Below, one piece after another: positions 19,222 to 27,308 of a stretch of DNA of 64,000 bases. The position numbers were made by a program, and so were the translations under genes. Source of the DNA: Sphingomonas sp. S2-65. GTDB lineage: Bacteria > Pseudomonadota > Alphaproteobacteria > Sphingomonadales > Sphingomonadaceae. The notes beneath the pieces were generated by a model. That model was not told where the DNA came from and did not search any database. It saw nothing but the letters and a program-made list of their open reading frames with translations. The DNA is taken from assembly GCF_021513175.1 (NCBI RefSeq), contig NZ_CP090953.1, positions 3,220,501 through 3,284,500 of the forward strand, given 5' to 3'. Every line of letters begins with the position of its first letter. The stretch's first letter is position 1.

Positions 19222-19869
19222 ATGAAGCATGCCATCGCCGCGCTTTCCGTCGCGGCCCTCGTCGCTGCCGCGCCCGCCTCGGCTCGGCAGTCTCCTGCCG
19301 CAAGCGTCATGTCCTTCGACGTCGCAGGCGTGCGGCTGAACATGCCATACCGGCAGGTGAAGGCGGTCCTCGCCGGCACCTACACCTGCGCGGATGAAGG
19401 CAAGCGCGTGACCTTCGCCGAGGATCTGGAGGACGAGGTGAAGCGCCGCCGAGGGGAGCGAGCGATCCGGTGGGGCGGCAGCGGGCCCGGGATGCTGAAC
19501 TGCAAAGGGCCGAACTCGGAACATCTGCGGATCGACTTCGCACAGGACAGGGAGGGTCCCGTCGTGAAGATACTGAGCCTCACCGTGCAGACGAGGATCG
19601 TCGCGGAAGGCGACCTGCTGCGCCAGCTCGGGACCAAATTCGGAAGGCCGACCGTGGGCACCATGCGAACGGGCGCTTGGTGCGATGCGGGCTACCGCTG
19701 CGGCACTGCGGTTCTGATGAGCGAGGGGCCGACGTTCGCGGTGCGCACGAATGGAGCGATCGTCGACGTCTCCGCCGCGCGGGGAGCCCGTTGGGACCGT
19801 GCGCGCGACGCCGCACTGCAGGCCGAGGCGGACAGGTTGGCGCCGAAAAGGCGCGGCGCGGCGCTCTGA
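19222..19869 (+). CDS. Small secreted protein of unknown function
   Basis: A 215-residue protein starting at ATG 19222, with GGAG eight bases upstream. It has a clean Sec signal peptide (KHAIAALSVAALVAAAPASA, about 22 residues). The mature part has four cysteines (YTCAD, LNCKG, AWCDAGYRCG) that could pair in the periplasm, and an alpha/beta pattern. It starts 53 bases after the S8 peptidase stop, so it probably shares its transcript and may be a substrate, inhibitor or chaperone of the peptidase. That role is a guess from position only. Confidence 0.75.
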   Translation: MKHAIAALSVAALVAAAPASARQSPAASVMSFDVAGVRLNMPYRQVKAVLAGTYTCADEGKRVTFAEDLEDEVKRRRGERAIRWGGSGPGMLNCKGPNSEHLRIDFAQDREGPVVKILSLTVQTRIVAEGDLLRQLGTKFGRPTVGTMRTGAWCDAGYRCGTAVLMSEGPTFAVRTNGAIVDVSAARGARWDRARDAALQAEADRLAPKRRGAAL

Positions 19870-20102
19870 GGGCGCGCCGTGCCGTTCGTCTTCGGCTGGA
19901 TCGTCGGCGACGCGCTTGCGCGCATCGCGTTCTCGCGCGCAGTCGTGAGCTCGTCGCTGACTGGAGGCTGGTGGCAGCGCTTACGGCGGCGTGGTCGCTG
20001 CAGCGCGGGCTGACGGAGTGGGTGGCCCGCTCGCACGCCTCGCTCGACCGGCAGGGTTGATCAAATCACGGGCGAGCTCGGGGCCGGAGGAGGGCCGGAG
20101 GC

Positions 20103-20327
20103 TCAACTCGTGGTCGGCGAAGTCTGTTCAGCCGGACCGATCCAGTCGACGTCGATGCGATCGAAGCCCGACCTCGTCCCCTCGATCAGGACGCGCGATC
20201 CGACGAGACCCTCCGCCTTGCGGTCCGCGTCCAACGCGTAGACGCCTCCATCGTCCATCCTCAGGATCAGGCCGCGGGCGGAGCGCGCCAGCCGTCCGGT
20301 GAGTCTGTGCCTGGATCCCATCGGCAT
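20103..20327 (-). CDS. DUF5818-like small protein
   Basis: A 74-residue protein starting MPMGSRHRLTGRLARSA, with the ending VEGTRSGFD-type segment (here LIEGTRSGFDRIDVDWIG) typical of the small OB-like DUF5818 proteins common in sphingomonads. Their function is not known. I chose the ATG at 20325-20327. The open frame runs further upstream but overlaps the neighbouring DUF6961-like remnant. It lies six bases downstream of that gene, as in a two-gene unit. Confidence 0.75.
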   Translation of the reverse strand: MPMGSRHRLTGRLARSARGLILRMDDGGVYALDADRKAEGLVGSRVLIEGTRSGFDRIDVDWIGPAEQTSPTTS

Positions 20328-20332
20328 GGCGG

Positions 20333-20526
20333 CTACTGAACCGATCCAGGGGTGATCATGCGCTCGAGCTCGCGAAGCCGCTGGAGGATGCGCAGGAAGG
20401 TTTGGTCGCCGTCGCCGTTCCTTCTGCGAGCAGCTCGGCCGCACGCCGCGATGCCAAGGACAGCGCGTTGCCGCCGTGCTGGCGCAGAAGCTGGTTCGCG
20501 CAACCCCAAGTCTCGCGGTCGATCAT
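20333..20526 (-). pseudogene. DUF6961-like gene with an apparent frameshift
   Basis: From the ATG at 20524-20526 the frame reads MIDRETWGCANQLLRQHGG, then ALSLASRRAAELLAEG, the typical opening of sphingomonad DUF6961-like proteins. It then turns into Ser/Ala-rich noise and stops at 20356. The expected C-terminal helix, DQTFLRILQRLRELERM, is instead in another frame, which ends at 20333, six bases before the next gene. The shift lies in or near the short repeat GGCGACGGCGAC, about 20407-20420. It may be a real disruption, a sequencing error or programmed slippage. Confidence 0.55.
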
Positions 20527-20711
20527 CGGTGCAAGCTAGCGGGCTTCCAGTTTCGAGGGAAGGCAGCCGATTGGAGCGGAGTTGGATGGCCATAGATAGG
20601 ACCGCGTTGCGTTCGATGCTTAACGCCGGTTCGTGGAGCCGCCTTTCCGCTAACGCAGCTTACGCGCGGCCATGGCGGCTCCGCTCGACCAGCTGCAGGG
20701 GAGTCATCCCT

Positions 20712-21632
20712 TCAACAGGAAGCATCAACGTCAATCGTCACGCAGCTTGGCGCGAGGGAAACGCGCGCCGCCACTCTTGCGATCGGATCGATGTGCTCGC
20801 CCGTCGAGAAGATGGTGACGTGCGTTACCCAGTGGGGGAGGGCGACGTCATGCAGATCCTGGGGCTGCAGGACGGCCCACACGGCTTCTCCCGGATACTG
20901 GCGCATCGTCAGGGGCACGTCGCCTATGTCGGGGACGAGGATGATTCTGCTGCGTGCGGGCCCGAAGCGCGCCGTCGCTCCGCTGAACTGGCCGACGCGC
21001 ACGGGATCGCCGTCTATCTGACACGTGAAGTCGTCGCTCAGCAGGTAGCGCGCGACGCCCACGACGCTGCCGTCGACGTCCTGGAACGCGATGGATAGAC
21101 TCGGATGCGTCTGCCCGGGTTCATCGTCGGAACCGAGCCTGGTCGCCCACTCGAAGCGCATGCATCCCATCTTCGTGGACCTGAAGCCCATCCTCTGGAC
21201 CATAGGATCAATTGGCGAGCCTCTCAGTGGTCTCGCGTGACGCCACGATCGCTTGGCGGATGTCACCGCCGCCTGGCGCAGCTTCGCCGCACGCGAGATG
21301 CTGGGAAGGCGTGCGGGGTTCGCCCCGGCGCGATTGGCCATGAGCCAGTCGCAGGTGTCGAGGAAGCTGGACTTGATCAGGAACTGGGCGAGGCGGAGTG
21401 CGTCACCTCGCGCGCCACAGCCGTGGCACAGGTAGGATCCGGCAGAGTCGTCGACGATGAAGCCGGGCGTCATCTCCTGATGGAACGGGCACCTGCCCCG
21501 AAGCGCCCCCTGGGCGAAGCGGAGCTTGGTGCCCAGTTCCGCCACCTCGGAGATCCTGACGGCCGCGCGCAGGCGCCCGGTGTCGATCTGCTTGGGGTCG
21601 GTGAGAAAGGCGCGCGGGTGCGGATGCTGCAT
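20712..21632 (-). CDS. Primase-like protein with CHC2 zinc finger
   Basis: A 306-residue protein. The N-terminal part has a DnaG-type zinc ribbon, C48-x2-H51 (RCPFHQEMTPGF) and C69-x2-C72 (YLCHGCGARGD), preceded by the usual alpha-helix (ISEVAELGTKL). The rest (MGFRSTK, RFEWATRLGS, then IILVPDIGD) resembles the small Toprim-containing primase/helicase proteins of phages and plasmids, but the Glu and DxD of a full Toprim site are not clear. It is half the size of DnaG. I infer a primase-like DNA-binding protein from a mobile element. The downstream minus-strand small genes and upstream unknown genes fit a plasmid/phage-derived block. Start ATG 21632 has no strong ribosome binding site. Confidence 0.7.
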   Translation of the reverse strand: MQHPHPRAFLTDPKQIDTGRLRAAVRISEVAELGTKLRFAQGALRGRCPFHQEMTPGFIVDDSAGSYLCHGCGARGDALRLAQFLIKSSFLDTCDWLMANRAGANPARLPSISRAAKLRQAAVTSAKRSWRHARPLRGSPIDPMVQRMGFRSTKMGCMRFEWATRLGSDDEPGQTHPSLSIAFQDVDGSVVGVARYLLSDDFTCQIDGDPVRVGQFSGATARFGPARSRIILVPDIGDVPLTMRQYPGEAVWAVLQPQDLHDVALPHWVTHVTIFSTGEHIDPIARVAARVSLAPSCVTIDVDASC

Positions 21633-21743
21633 GGCGGTCGACCTCGGAACGGGACGCCCAGACGCACGGTGGAGTGCGCCAGGGCGTCGGATGTTGCTGA
21701 TGAATTGACGTCCGCCGCTGGGATCGGCGGCGAGCTCGGCGGG

Positions 21744-22580
21744 TCAGAGGTGATGTTCGAGCAGCGGCCTGGCGGAACTCTGGTCAGGCGTCGCCGAATG
21801 GTTCGCGTCCGCCATCTCGAAGCGCTCGGATGCGAAGACCCGCAGCAGGTGCTCCGTGAGGTTGCGAGAGCCATCGATCTTGATCCAGTCGGGCCAACGA
21901 TCGAGATGGTCGCACATCCAGCCGTAGAAGCGGTCGCGCTGTTCCTCGTCACGGAACGCCAGGGACCAGGTCGTCCGGATGACGGGCATTGGACCGTCGC
22001 CACGGCGGCGGAGCACGATCGCGGGCTTGCCCAGGGCGCGCCGGACGAACCCGCTGCTCAGCTGCCCGGCGGCATCTTCGACTTCGCGGCGTCGCTCCTC
22101 TCCAGGCACCGGGCCGCGGCCGAGTTCCACCAGCTGGCGGACCGACGGATGGGTCGGCCGCATCTGCTTCACCGGTTCGGGACGAGTTGCCGAAAGCATG
22201 AGCAGGACCGATGCGGCTTCGTCGTTGATGCTGGCGAGCGCCAGACTCGTGCGGTCCGTCGGCGGGGTAAGAAGGCCGGTGGCGGTCATCCAGTAGGTGA
22301 AGTGCTGCATGAAGAGCCGGTTCCCTTCGAAGAGGTCGTCTGTCGAAAGGAGTTGGTGCGGATGCCGGGTCTTGTGAGCGAGGACGGCATGCAGCAGTTC
22401 GAGCAGCGCGGACGGGGTCTCGTCGCGCATCAGCGGCATGCCAAGCCGGCCGCACCAGAAAGCCTGGCGCACCGTTGCCCATTCGCTACCGTCCTCGTCC
22501 ACGTAGACGGTTCCGCTCGTTCGGTTCGCGAGGCGCAGCCAATATCCCCAGGGCAGTTCGGGATCGATGTCCTTGGGCAT
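21744..22580 (-). CDS. Hypothetical protein, phage/plasmid-like block
   Basis: A 278-residue protein starting MPKDIDPELPWGYWLRLAN at ATG 22578-22580, with GGAGAGG upstream. Aromatic and acidic residues are abundant in the first 60 residues (WATVRQAFWCGRL), followed by helical regions. The C-terminus is enriched in Trp/Asp (YGWMCDHLDRWPDWIKIDG). I do not recognise a family or catalytic motif. Its start is separated by two bases from the stop of the upstream gene (22583), so the two are probably one transcript. Confidence 0.65.
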   Translation of the reverse strand: MPKDIDPELPWGYWLRLANRTSGTVYVDEDGSEWATVRQAFWCGRLGMPLMRDETPSALLELLHAVLAHKTRHPHQLLSTDDLFEGNRLFMQHFTYWMTATGLLTPPTDRTSLALASINDEAASVLLMLSATRPEPVKQMRPTHPSVRQLVELGRGPVPGEERRREVEDAAGQLSSGFVRRALGKPAIVLRRRGDGPMPVIRTTWSLAFRDEEQRDRFYGWMCDHLDRWPDWIKIDGSRNLTEHLLRVFASERFEMADANHSATPDQSSARPLLEHHL

Positions 22581-22582
22581 GA

Positions 22583-23287
22583 TCACCTCTCCGTTTTCGT
22601 TGCCGGGGTGGTTGAGGGGGCCGGCACCTCGGCGGGATCGCGGTTGTCCGCGATCGCCTTGAACTGCGCGGCGAGGTAGACGCACTGCTCGTAGACGAAG
22701 GCCTCGTCGCGGTAGATGCGGTGGCTCAGACCATCGAGCGCCGACTCCACGGCATAGTCCCTCTTGTCGTTCGGAAGGATGTCGTCCGGCTGGTCGCAGG
22801 AGAACCCTACCCACCACATTTCGTCATGGCGAAATGGTTGATTGAAAGTTCTCTCGAGCCTCGCGGTGACCTGCCCCCGGCGATTGGCGTCCCCCACGTG
22901 GCAGACCGAGCGCCATTCCGGCTCGCTCTCCTGGCATGGCCAACTATAGTTCACGCCGCCATGGATGCGCACCCCGAGGCTCTCGATTGCCCTCTGGTCG
23001 AAGTTGAACAGCGGATGGTCGGGACCGACGCCGACGAAGCCTGCCAGTGCGCCGTTCTTCGCCGATCGCCGGATGATGCAGCCGTAGCCGGACATCTCGT
23101 CCCACCAGGCGACCTTTTCTGCTTCGGCATTCCACGGGCCTCTGGCCGCCGGAGCGATCCTGGGGACGTGGAAGACCGCTTCGACGGGGACGAGGTAATT
23201 TCCGATCCTTCGGGTGCCGGCTCTTTTAGACGTCACCGCGATCGCGGTTCCCGTGGCTGCCGTCGTCCTGCTTCTTCCGCTCGCCAT
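22583..23287 (-). CDS. Hypothetical protein resembling a conserved phage/plasmid family
   Basis: A 234-residue protein. The basic N-terminus (about 25 residues) is Thr/Arg-rich. The body contains HGGVNYSWPCQ, a long charged part, then EMWWVGFSCDQPDDILPND and a helical end (EAFVYEQCVYLAAQFKAI). The arrangement GGxxYS, then WWxGFxC followed by D and a final helix resembles a widespread uncharacterised family carried by phages, but I cannot name it. The gene diverges from the hydratase operon (23542), with 254 bases between. Confidence 0.65.
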   Translation of the reverse strand: MASGRSRTTAATGTAIAVTSKRAGTRRIGNYLVPVEAVFHVPRIAPAARGPWNAEAEKVAWWDEMSGYGCIIRRSAKNGALAGFVGVGPDHPLFNFDQRAIESLGVRIHGGVNYSWPCQESEPEWRSVCHVGDANRRGQVTARLERTFNQPFRHDEMWWVGFSCDQPDDILPNDKRDYAVESALDGLSHRIYRDEAFVYEQCVYLAAQFKAIADNRDPAEVPAPSTTPATKTER

Positions 23288-23541
23288 GCGCGCTGCTCCA
23301 TGCTGTTTGAGGAGCAGGCGGATTTAGGATGGGCGGTCCTGAAATGCCGGTCGTTCCGGAGAGCACATTGGAAGCGAGCGGAGCAGTTGGCCTGCCGGTC
23401 CGAAGTGCTGCCCCTGCGCGCCGTGGGGCAAAGCCGGTCTTCTATCTGGACGGTGGTATGGGGTCGTTCCTGACTCGGTAGAATGGCCTCTTCGCAACGC
23501 TTCGAGCATCCTCTCGATCGAGGAAATGAGGAGCGAAAGCC

Positions 23542-23871
23542 ATGAGCGCTTCGATCTTGGAACAGATCAAGCCGGCCTTGAATGAATTGCCGGCATTCGC
23601 TGCCGGCGACCGGGTGCGGGTAGCCACGCGCGCGCCGATTGGCCACTACCGGGTCCCCGTCTACCTGCGCGGCAGCACCGGCACCATCGAGCGTGTGATC
23701 GAGCCCGCGCTAGTGGACAACGAGGAGGAGGGCTACGGGCGCAACGCCGGCAACAAGCGGCACTACTACCGCGTGTCCATCTCGCTGCCGTCACTTTGGC
23801 ACGACTATCAGGGATCGCCTCGCGACGAGCTCCACGTCGAAATCTACGAATCCTGGCTGGAGCGCGCATGA
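23542..23871 (+). CDS. Nitrile hydratase beta-like / thiocyanate hydrolase alpha-like subunit
   Basis: A 109-residue protein with the SH3-like C-terminal domain of nitrile hydratase beta chains: FAAGDRVRVATRAPIGHYRVPVYLRG, then GTIERVIE, HYYRVSISLPSLW and ELHVEIYESWLE. In thiocyanate hydrolase this half is a separate subunit too. ATG 23542 follows GAGGAG. It is the first gene of a tightly overlapping six-gene operon, whose next two genes are the catalytic alpha-like chain and the missing N-terminal half of the beta chain. The split beta chain argues for a thiocyanate-hydrolase-like or novel three-part enzyme rather than classical nitrile hydratase. Confidence 0.85.
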   Translation: MSASILEQIKPALNELPAFAAGDRVRVATRAPIGHYRVPVYLRGSTGTIERVIEPALVDNEEEGYGRNAGNKRHYYRVSISLPSLWHDYQGSPRDELHVEIYESWLERA

Positions 23872-24551
23872 TGTCGAGCGAACCGCATCTTCACGATCAC
23901 GATCACGATCACGATCACAACCACGGCCGCGATCATGACGACCACGCCCCGATCGCTGCGGACGTCAAGCCCGGCTATCACGAAGTGATGGAGATCGCGG
24001 TGCGAGAGCTCCTGACCGAGAAGGGCTACATCACCGGCAACGACATCCGCCACCAGATCGAAGTGCTCGACAGCCGCACCCCAGCGCTCGGAGCCGCGGT
24101 GGTCGCGCGCGCCTGGACCGATCCGGAGTTCAAGTCGCGGCTGCTCGAGGACGGACGCAAGGGGTGCGAGGAGCTGGGAATCAGCTTCTACGACGACACC
24201 CAGCTGATCGTGCTCGAGAACACGGCGGACGTGCACAACCTGATCGTGTGCACCTTGTGTTCCTGCTATCCGCGTCCGGTGCTCGGGCTGCCGCCTGACT
24301 GGTACAAGCTCAAGCCCTACCGTGCCCGTGCCGTGATCGAGCCGCGCAAGGTGCTCGCGGAGTTCGGCACGATCATACCTGACGAGGTCGAAATCCGCGT
24401 GAGCGATTCCACTGCGGTGGTGCGCTACCTCGTCCTGCCGCGCCGCCCGGAAGGCACCGAAGGCTGGTCCGAGGAGCAGCTCGCGGCGCTGGTCACGCGC
24501 GACGCGATGATCGGGGTTATCCCCGTCACACTGGACAAGGAGGCCGCGTGA
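23868..24551 (+). CDS. Cobalt-type nitrile hydratase alpha-like / thiocyanate hydrolase gamma-like catalytic subunit
   Basis: A 227-residue chain. The metal site C128-T-L-C131-S-C133 is the cobalt-type motif; iron-type enzymes have Ser in place of Thr. The two later Cys are normally oxidised to sulfinate and sulfenate. N-terminal residues 7-26 are a His/Asp tail of HD repeats (encoded partly by four GATCAC units), a likely cobalt-binding tail. The central NHase fold is complete, with WTDPEFKSRLLEDG and PDWYKLKPYRARAV. Its start overlaps the previous stop (ATGA). The substrate could be a nitrile or thiocyanate. The operon also contains a cobalt transporter, which fits the metal choice. Confidence 0.9.
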   Translation: MMSSEPHLHDHDHDHDHNHGRDHDDHAPIAADVKPGYHEVMEIAVRELLTEKGYITGNDIRHQIEVLDSRTPALGAAVVARAWTDPEFKSRLLEDGRKGCEELGISFYDDTQLIVLENTADVHNLIVCTLCSCYPRPVLGLPPDWYKLKPYRARAVIEPRKVLAEFGTIIPDEVEIRVSDSTAVVRYLVLPRRPEGTEGWSEEQLAALVTRDAMIGVIPVTLDKEAA

Positions 24552-24886
24552 TGGCGACCCAGGACTTCACCAGCCGCCTGCCCAACGACATCGGTGGATT
24601 CGAGGCTGGATCGGTGCTGCGGGTCGAGCATGTGCTCGAGCCCTGGGAGAAGCGCTGCCACGCTCTTGCCGACGTGCTCGACTTCAAGAAGCTCATCAAC
24701 ACCGAGGAGAAGCGAAAGGGCGTCGAGGCGCTGGGCGAAAGCCTGATCGGCAAGCTGCCCTACTACGAGCGCTGGATCGTCGCCTTCTCCAACATCAGCT
24801 TTACCAAGGGCTTCTTCACGCCCACCGAGCTGGCCGAGAAGATGGCGCAGGTAGAAGCGCGCTTCGCGGACCAGGAGGCGGCGTGA
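24551..24886 (+). CDS. Nitrile hydratase beta N-terminal-like / activator-type subunit
   Basis: A 111-residue mostly helical protein that starts at the ATG overlapping the previous stop (TGATG). A GTG three bases upstream is an alternative. It has EPWEKRCHALADVL and PYYERWIVAFSNI, then FFTPTELAEKMAQVEARF. This matches the N-terminal part of nitrile hydratase beta chains, the beta subunit of thiocyanate hydrolase, and the related P15K/P14K metallochaperone activators. Context favours a structural subunit because the SH3-like half is also separate, but an activator role is possible. Confidence 0.8.
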   Translation: MATQDFTSRLPNDIGGFEAGSVLRVEHVLEPWEKRCHALADVLDFKKLINTEEKRKGVEALGESLIGKLPYYERWIVAFSNISFTKGFFTPTELAEKMAQVEARFADQEAA

Positions 24887-25593
24887 CGCGGCCGACACAG
24901 CCGACCTGCTTCCACGAGGCCGATCCTTCGCTGCCGCTGTGGCGGCGCGCGGCGGCCGAGGCCCTGGGAACGCTGCTGCTGGTGCTGGCGGCGGCAGGCG
25001 CGGGGATTGCGGCCTCGCGCCTGTTCGCCGCGGTGCCGGGTCTCGTGCTCCCGGTGCTGGCGTTGGTGCTCGCCGGCGCGCTCGTTTCGCTGATAGTGGC
25101 TCTGGGCAGCGTTTCGGGCGGGCATTTCAACCCTCTGATCACCCTGCTGCAATGGCTCGCCGGCGAGCGGGGCGGCATGTGCACCCTCGCCTATGTCGCC
25201 GCCCAACTGATCGGTGGCGTGGCGGGCGGCTGGTGCGCCGCCCGGCTCTGGCAGGTCGAAGCTGCGGGTAGTGGAGGGCTTGGCTGGCAGGGACTTGGCG
25301 GCGAACTCGTCGCCAGCGCCGGGCTTATGCTGGTGGTGTTCGCCTGTTCGCGGAGCGGCCGCGCCTCGACGGGCCCATTCGCAGTCGGCGCATGGCTGGT
25401 CGCAGGCGTGCTGGCGACGCCGACCACCTCCTATGCAAACCCTGCCGTGATCGCTGGCGCGCTGGTGGCTGGCGGGCCGCTTGCGCTCGGCGCAGGCTCG
25501 GCGCTGCCCTATCTGCTTGGCGAAGCCGCCGGCGCGTTGGTCGCGTTGTGTGTCGTCGTGCTCCTCTTTCCTCGCACGAAGGCCGGCGTATGA
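24883..25593 (+). CDS. Aquaporin-like (MIP family) channel
   Basis: A 236-residue membrane protein. It has six predicted membrane helices and the two half-helix signatures of the MIP family, with a changed first one: GGHFNPL (Ala replaced by Leu) and YANPAV. MIP channels pass water, glycerol or small neutral solutes. The GTG start overlaps the previous stop (GTGA) and it overlaps the next gene by four bases. In this operon it may let the enzyme's neutral substrate or product (amide, nitrile or carbonyl sulfide) pass the inner membrane. This is inferred from context. Confidence 0.85.
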   Translation: MTRPTQPTCFHEADPSLPLWRRAAAEALGTLLLVLAAAGAGIAASRLFAAVPGLVLPVLALVLAGALVSLIVALGSVSGGHFNPLITLLQWLAGERGGMCTLAYVAAQLIGGVAGGWCAARLWQVEAAGSGGLGWQGLGGELVASAGLMLVVFACSRSGRASTGPFAVGAWLVAGVLATPTTSYANPAVIAGALVAGGPLALGAGSALPYLLGEAAGALVALCVVVLLFPRTKAGV

Positions 25594-25982
25594 CCGCGGC
25601 GGGACTGGTCGAGAGGCAGGCCAGGGGCGGCTTCACCGAAGTGCTCGACCGTGTCGAAGCGGCGCTGGTCGGCCACGGTCTCGTGCCGCTTGCCAGGATC
25701 GACCATGCCGCCGCCGCCGCGGAGGCGGGGCTCGCGCTGGCGCCGCTGACGCTGTTGATCTTCGGCAATCCCCGAACGGGCACCCCGCTGATGCAGGCGC
25801 GGCCGAGCCTCGGGATCGACCTGCCGCTAAAGCTGCTGGTTTGGGAGGCCGAAGGTGCGGTGCGGATCGGCTACAACAATCCCGCCTGGCTGGTCGAACG
25901 CCATGGCGGTGACGCCGACGGGACGATACCCGCCACGATGCGCAATCTGCTCGAAGCGCTCGCGAACGAGGCTGCGGCATGA
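25590..25982 (+). CDS. DUF302 domain protein
   Basis: A 130-residue protein with the DUF302 pattern: FTEVLDRVEAALVGHGLVPLA at the start, then the core LLIFGNPRTGTPLMQARPSLGIDLPLKLLVWE and NNPAWLVERHGG. DUF302 proteins are small alpha/beta proteins of unknown function often linked to metal or sulfur genes. The ATG overlaps the aquaporin stop, and its own stop overlaps the transporter start (ATGA 25979-25982). Its place between channel and cobalt transporter suggests a role in supplying cobalt or handling product, but this is only a position argument. Confidence 0.85.
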   Translation: MTAAGLVERQARGGFTEVLDRVEAALVGHGLVPLARIDHAAAAAEAGLALAPLTLLIFGNPRTGTPLMQARPSLGIDLPLKLLVWEAEGAVRIGYNNPAWLVERHGGDADGTIPATMRNLLEALANEAAA

Positions 25983-27022
25983 TCGCCCGCCTTCTCGCGC
26001 TGCTGCCCGCCGACCAAGGATTCCGGCGCAACCTCGCGTTCGTCTACGCGGTGCTCGCGGTCTTGAACCTCGGCGGCTGGGCCTGGGCGCTGGCGCTGTT
26101 CCATGATCGACCTGCGATGCTCGGCGTCGCACTGCTGGTCTACGGCCTCGGCCTGCGCCACGCCGTCGACGCCGACCACATCGCCGCGATCGACAACGTT
26201 ACGCGCAAGCTCATCCAGGAGCGTCAGCAGCCGGTCGCCGTCGGCTTCTGGTTTGCAATCGGTCATTCGGCGGTGGTGGTCCTGGTGACTGCCGCGGTGA
26301 TCGCCGCGGCGAGCAATTTCGAAGCCCTTGAGGAGTTTCGAGACGTCGGCGGAACGTTCAGCACCTGCGTCTCGGCGCTGTTCCTGCTGGTGGTCGCGGG
26401 TATGAACCTGATGATCCTTGCTACGATACTGCGCACGCTCCGGCGAGTGCGCGACGGCGAGGCGATGGAGGACGGTGCCCTCGACCTGATGTTTGCCGGT
26501 CGCGGACCGCTGTCTCGGCTGTTCCGCCCGCTCTTCGCCTGTATCAGCCGCTCGTGGCACATGGCGCCGCTGGGCTTTCTGTTCGGGCTGAGCTTCGACA
26601 CCGCCACCGAAGTGACTCTGTTCGGCCTGTCGGCGACCCAGGCGGGACAGGGCGTTCCCATCGGAGCGGCGCTTGTGTTCCCGGTACTGTTCGCCGCGGG
26701 CATGTCGCTGCTCGACACCACGGATGGCGTGATGATGGTCGGAGCCTATCGCTGGGCCTTCGTGAAGCCGCTGCGCAAGCTCTACTACAACATGACGATC
26801 ACGCTGATGTCGATCGCAGTGGCGCTGTTCATCGGCGGAGTGGAGATGGTCGCGCTGGCGGTGCGGCGGCTCGGGCTTGAAGGTCCTGCGGCGCGTTGGG
26901 CGATAGCGCTCAACGAGAACTTCAACGCGCTCGGCTTCGCGATCATCGGCGTGTTCGCCGGGGCTTGGGGGCTCTCCTACCTGATCTTCCGATCCGTCGA
27001 GCATCGCCGACTAGCGGCCTGA
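25979..27022 (+). CDS. NiCoT-family nickel/cobalt transporter
   Basis: A 347-residue membrane protein. The NiCoT signature LRHAVDADHIAAIDNVTR (near residues 60-77) is present, as is FDTATEVTLFG and the LLDTTDGVMMVGAYRWAF motif. About eight membrane helices. These high-affinity secondary transporters import Ni2+ or Co2+. Because the operon encodes a cobalt-type hydratase with a His-rich tail, cobalt is the likely substrate, like nhlF-type transporters beside nitrile hydratase genes. The ATG overlaps the DUF302 stop. It is the last gene of the operon. Confidence 0.93.
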   Translation: MIARLLALLPADQGFRRNLAFVYAVLAVLNLGGWAWALALFHDRPAMLGVALLVYGLGLRHAVDADHIAAIDNVTRKLIQERQQPVAVGFWFAIGHSAVVVLVTAAVIAAASNFEALEEFRDVGGTFSTCVSALFLLVVAGMNLMILATILRTLRRVRDGEAMEDGALDLMFAGRGPLSRLFRPLFACISRSWHMAPLGFLFGLSFDTATEVTLFGLSATQAGQGVPIGAALVFPVLFAAGMSLLDTTDGVMMVGAYRWAFVKPLRKLYYNMTITLMSIAVALFIGGVEMVALAVRRLGLEGPAARWAIALNENFNALGFAIIGVFAGAWGLSYLIFRSVEHRRLAA

Positions 27023-27308
27023 ACCTAGAGAGGCATTCTTGATGTTCGTATTCGGCGGACGCGCCAACTTCTCCATCAGCTCCGGCCACTGAACGTGTGC
27101 CACGGAAGGAACTTGGTGGCATTCGGCCTTGCGGTGGTCGGCTGCTGTAATGTCCCAGCCCACTCACGCGACCGGGATGAGCCCGTGCCGGTGGCGGACG
27201 GCGAGGTCAGGCTCAGCCTCTAGAGCGGACTGAAGTTTCAGCGTCCCTAGCGCAGGTTAGGGAGTTCGACTTCCATGCTTTGCGAGTTCGAGCGGCACGC
27301 TTCGGTGC

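Noticed and set aside
19879..20013. 44-aa GTG-started frame (PFVFGWIVGDALARIAFS)
   Set aside because: Its short length and lack of a clear ribosome binding site leave it unsupported, though the start has a hydrophobic look.
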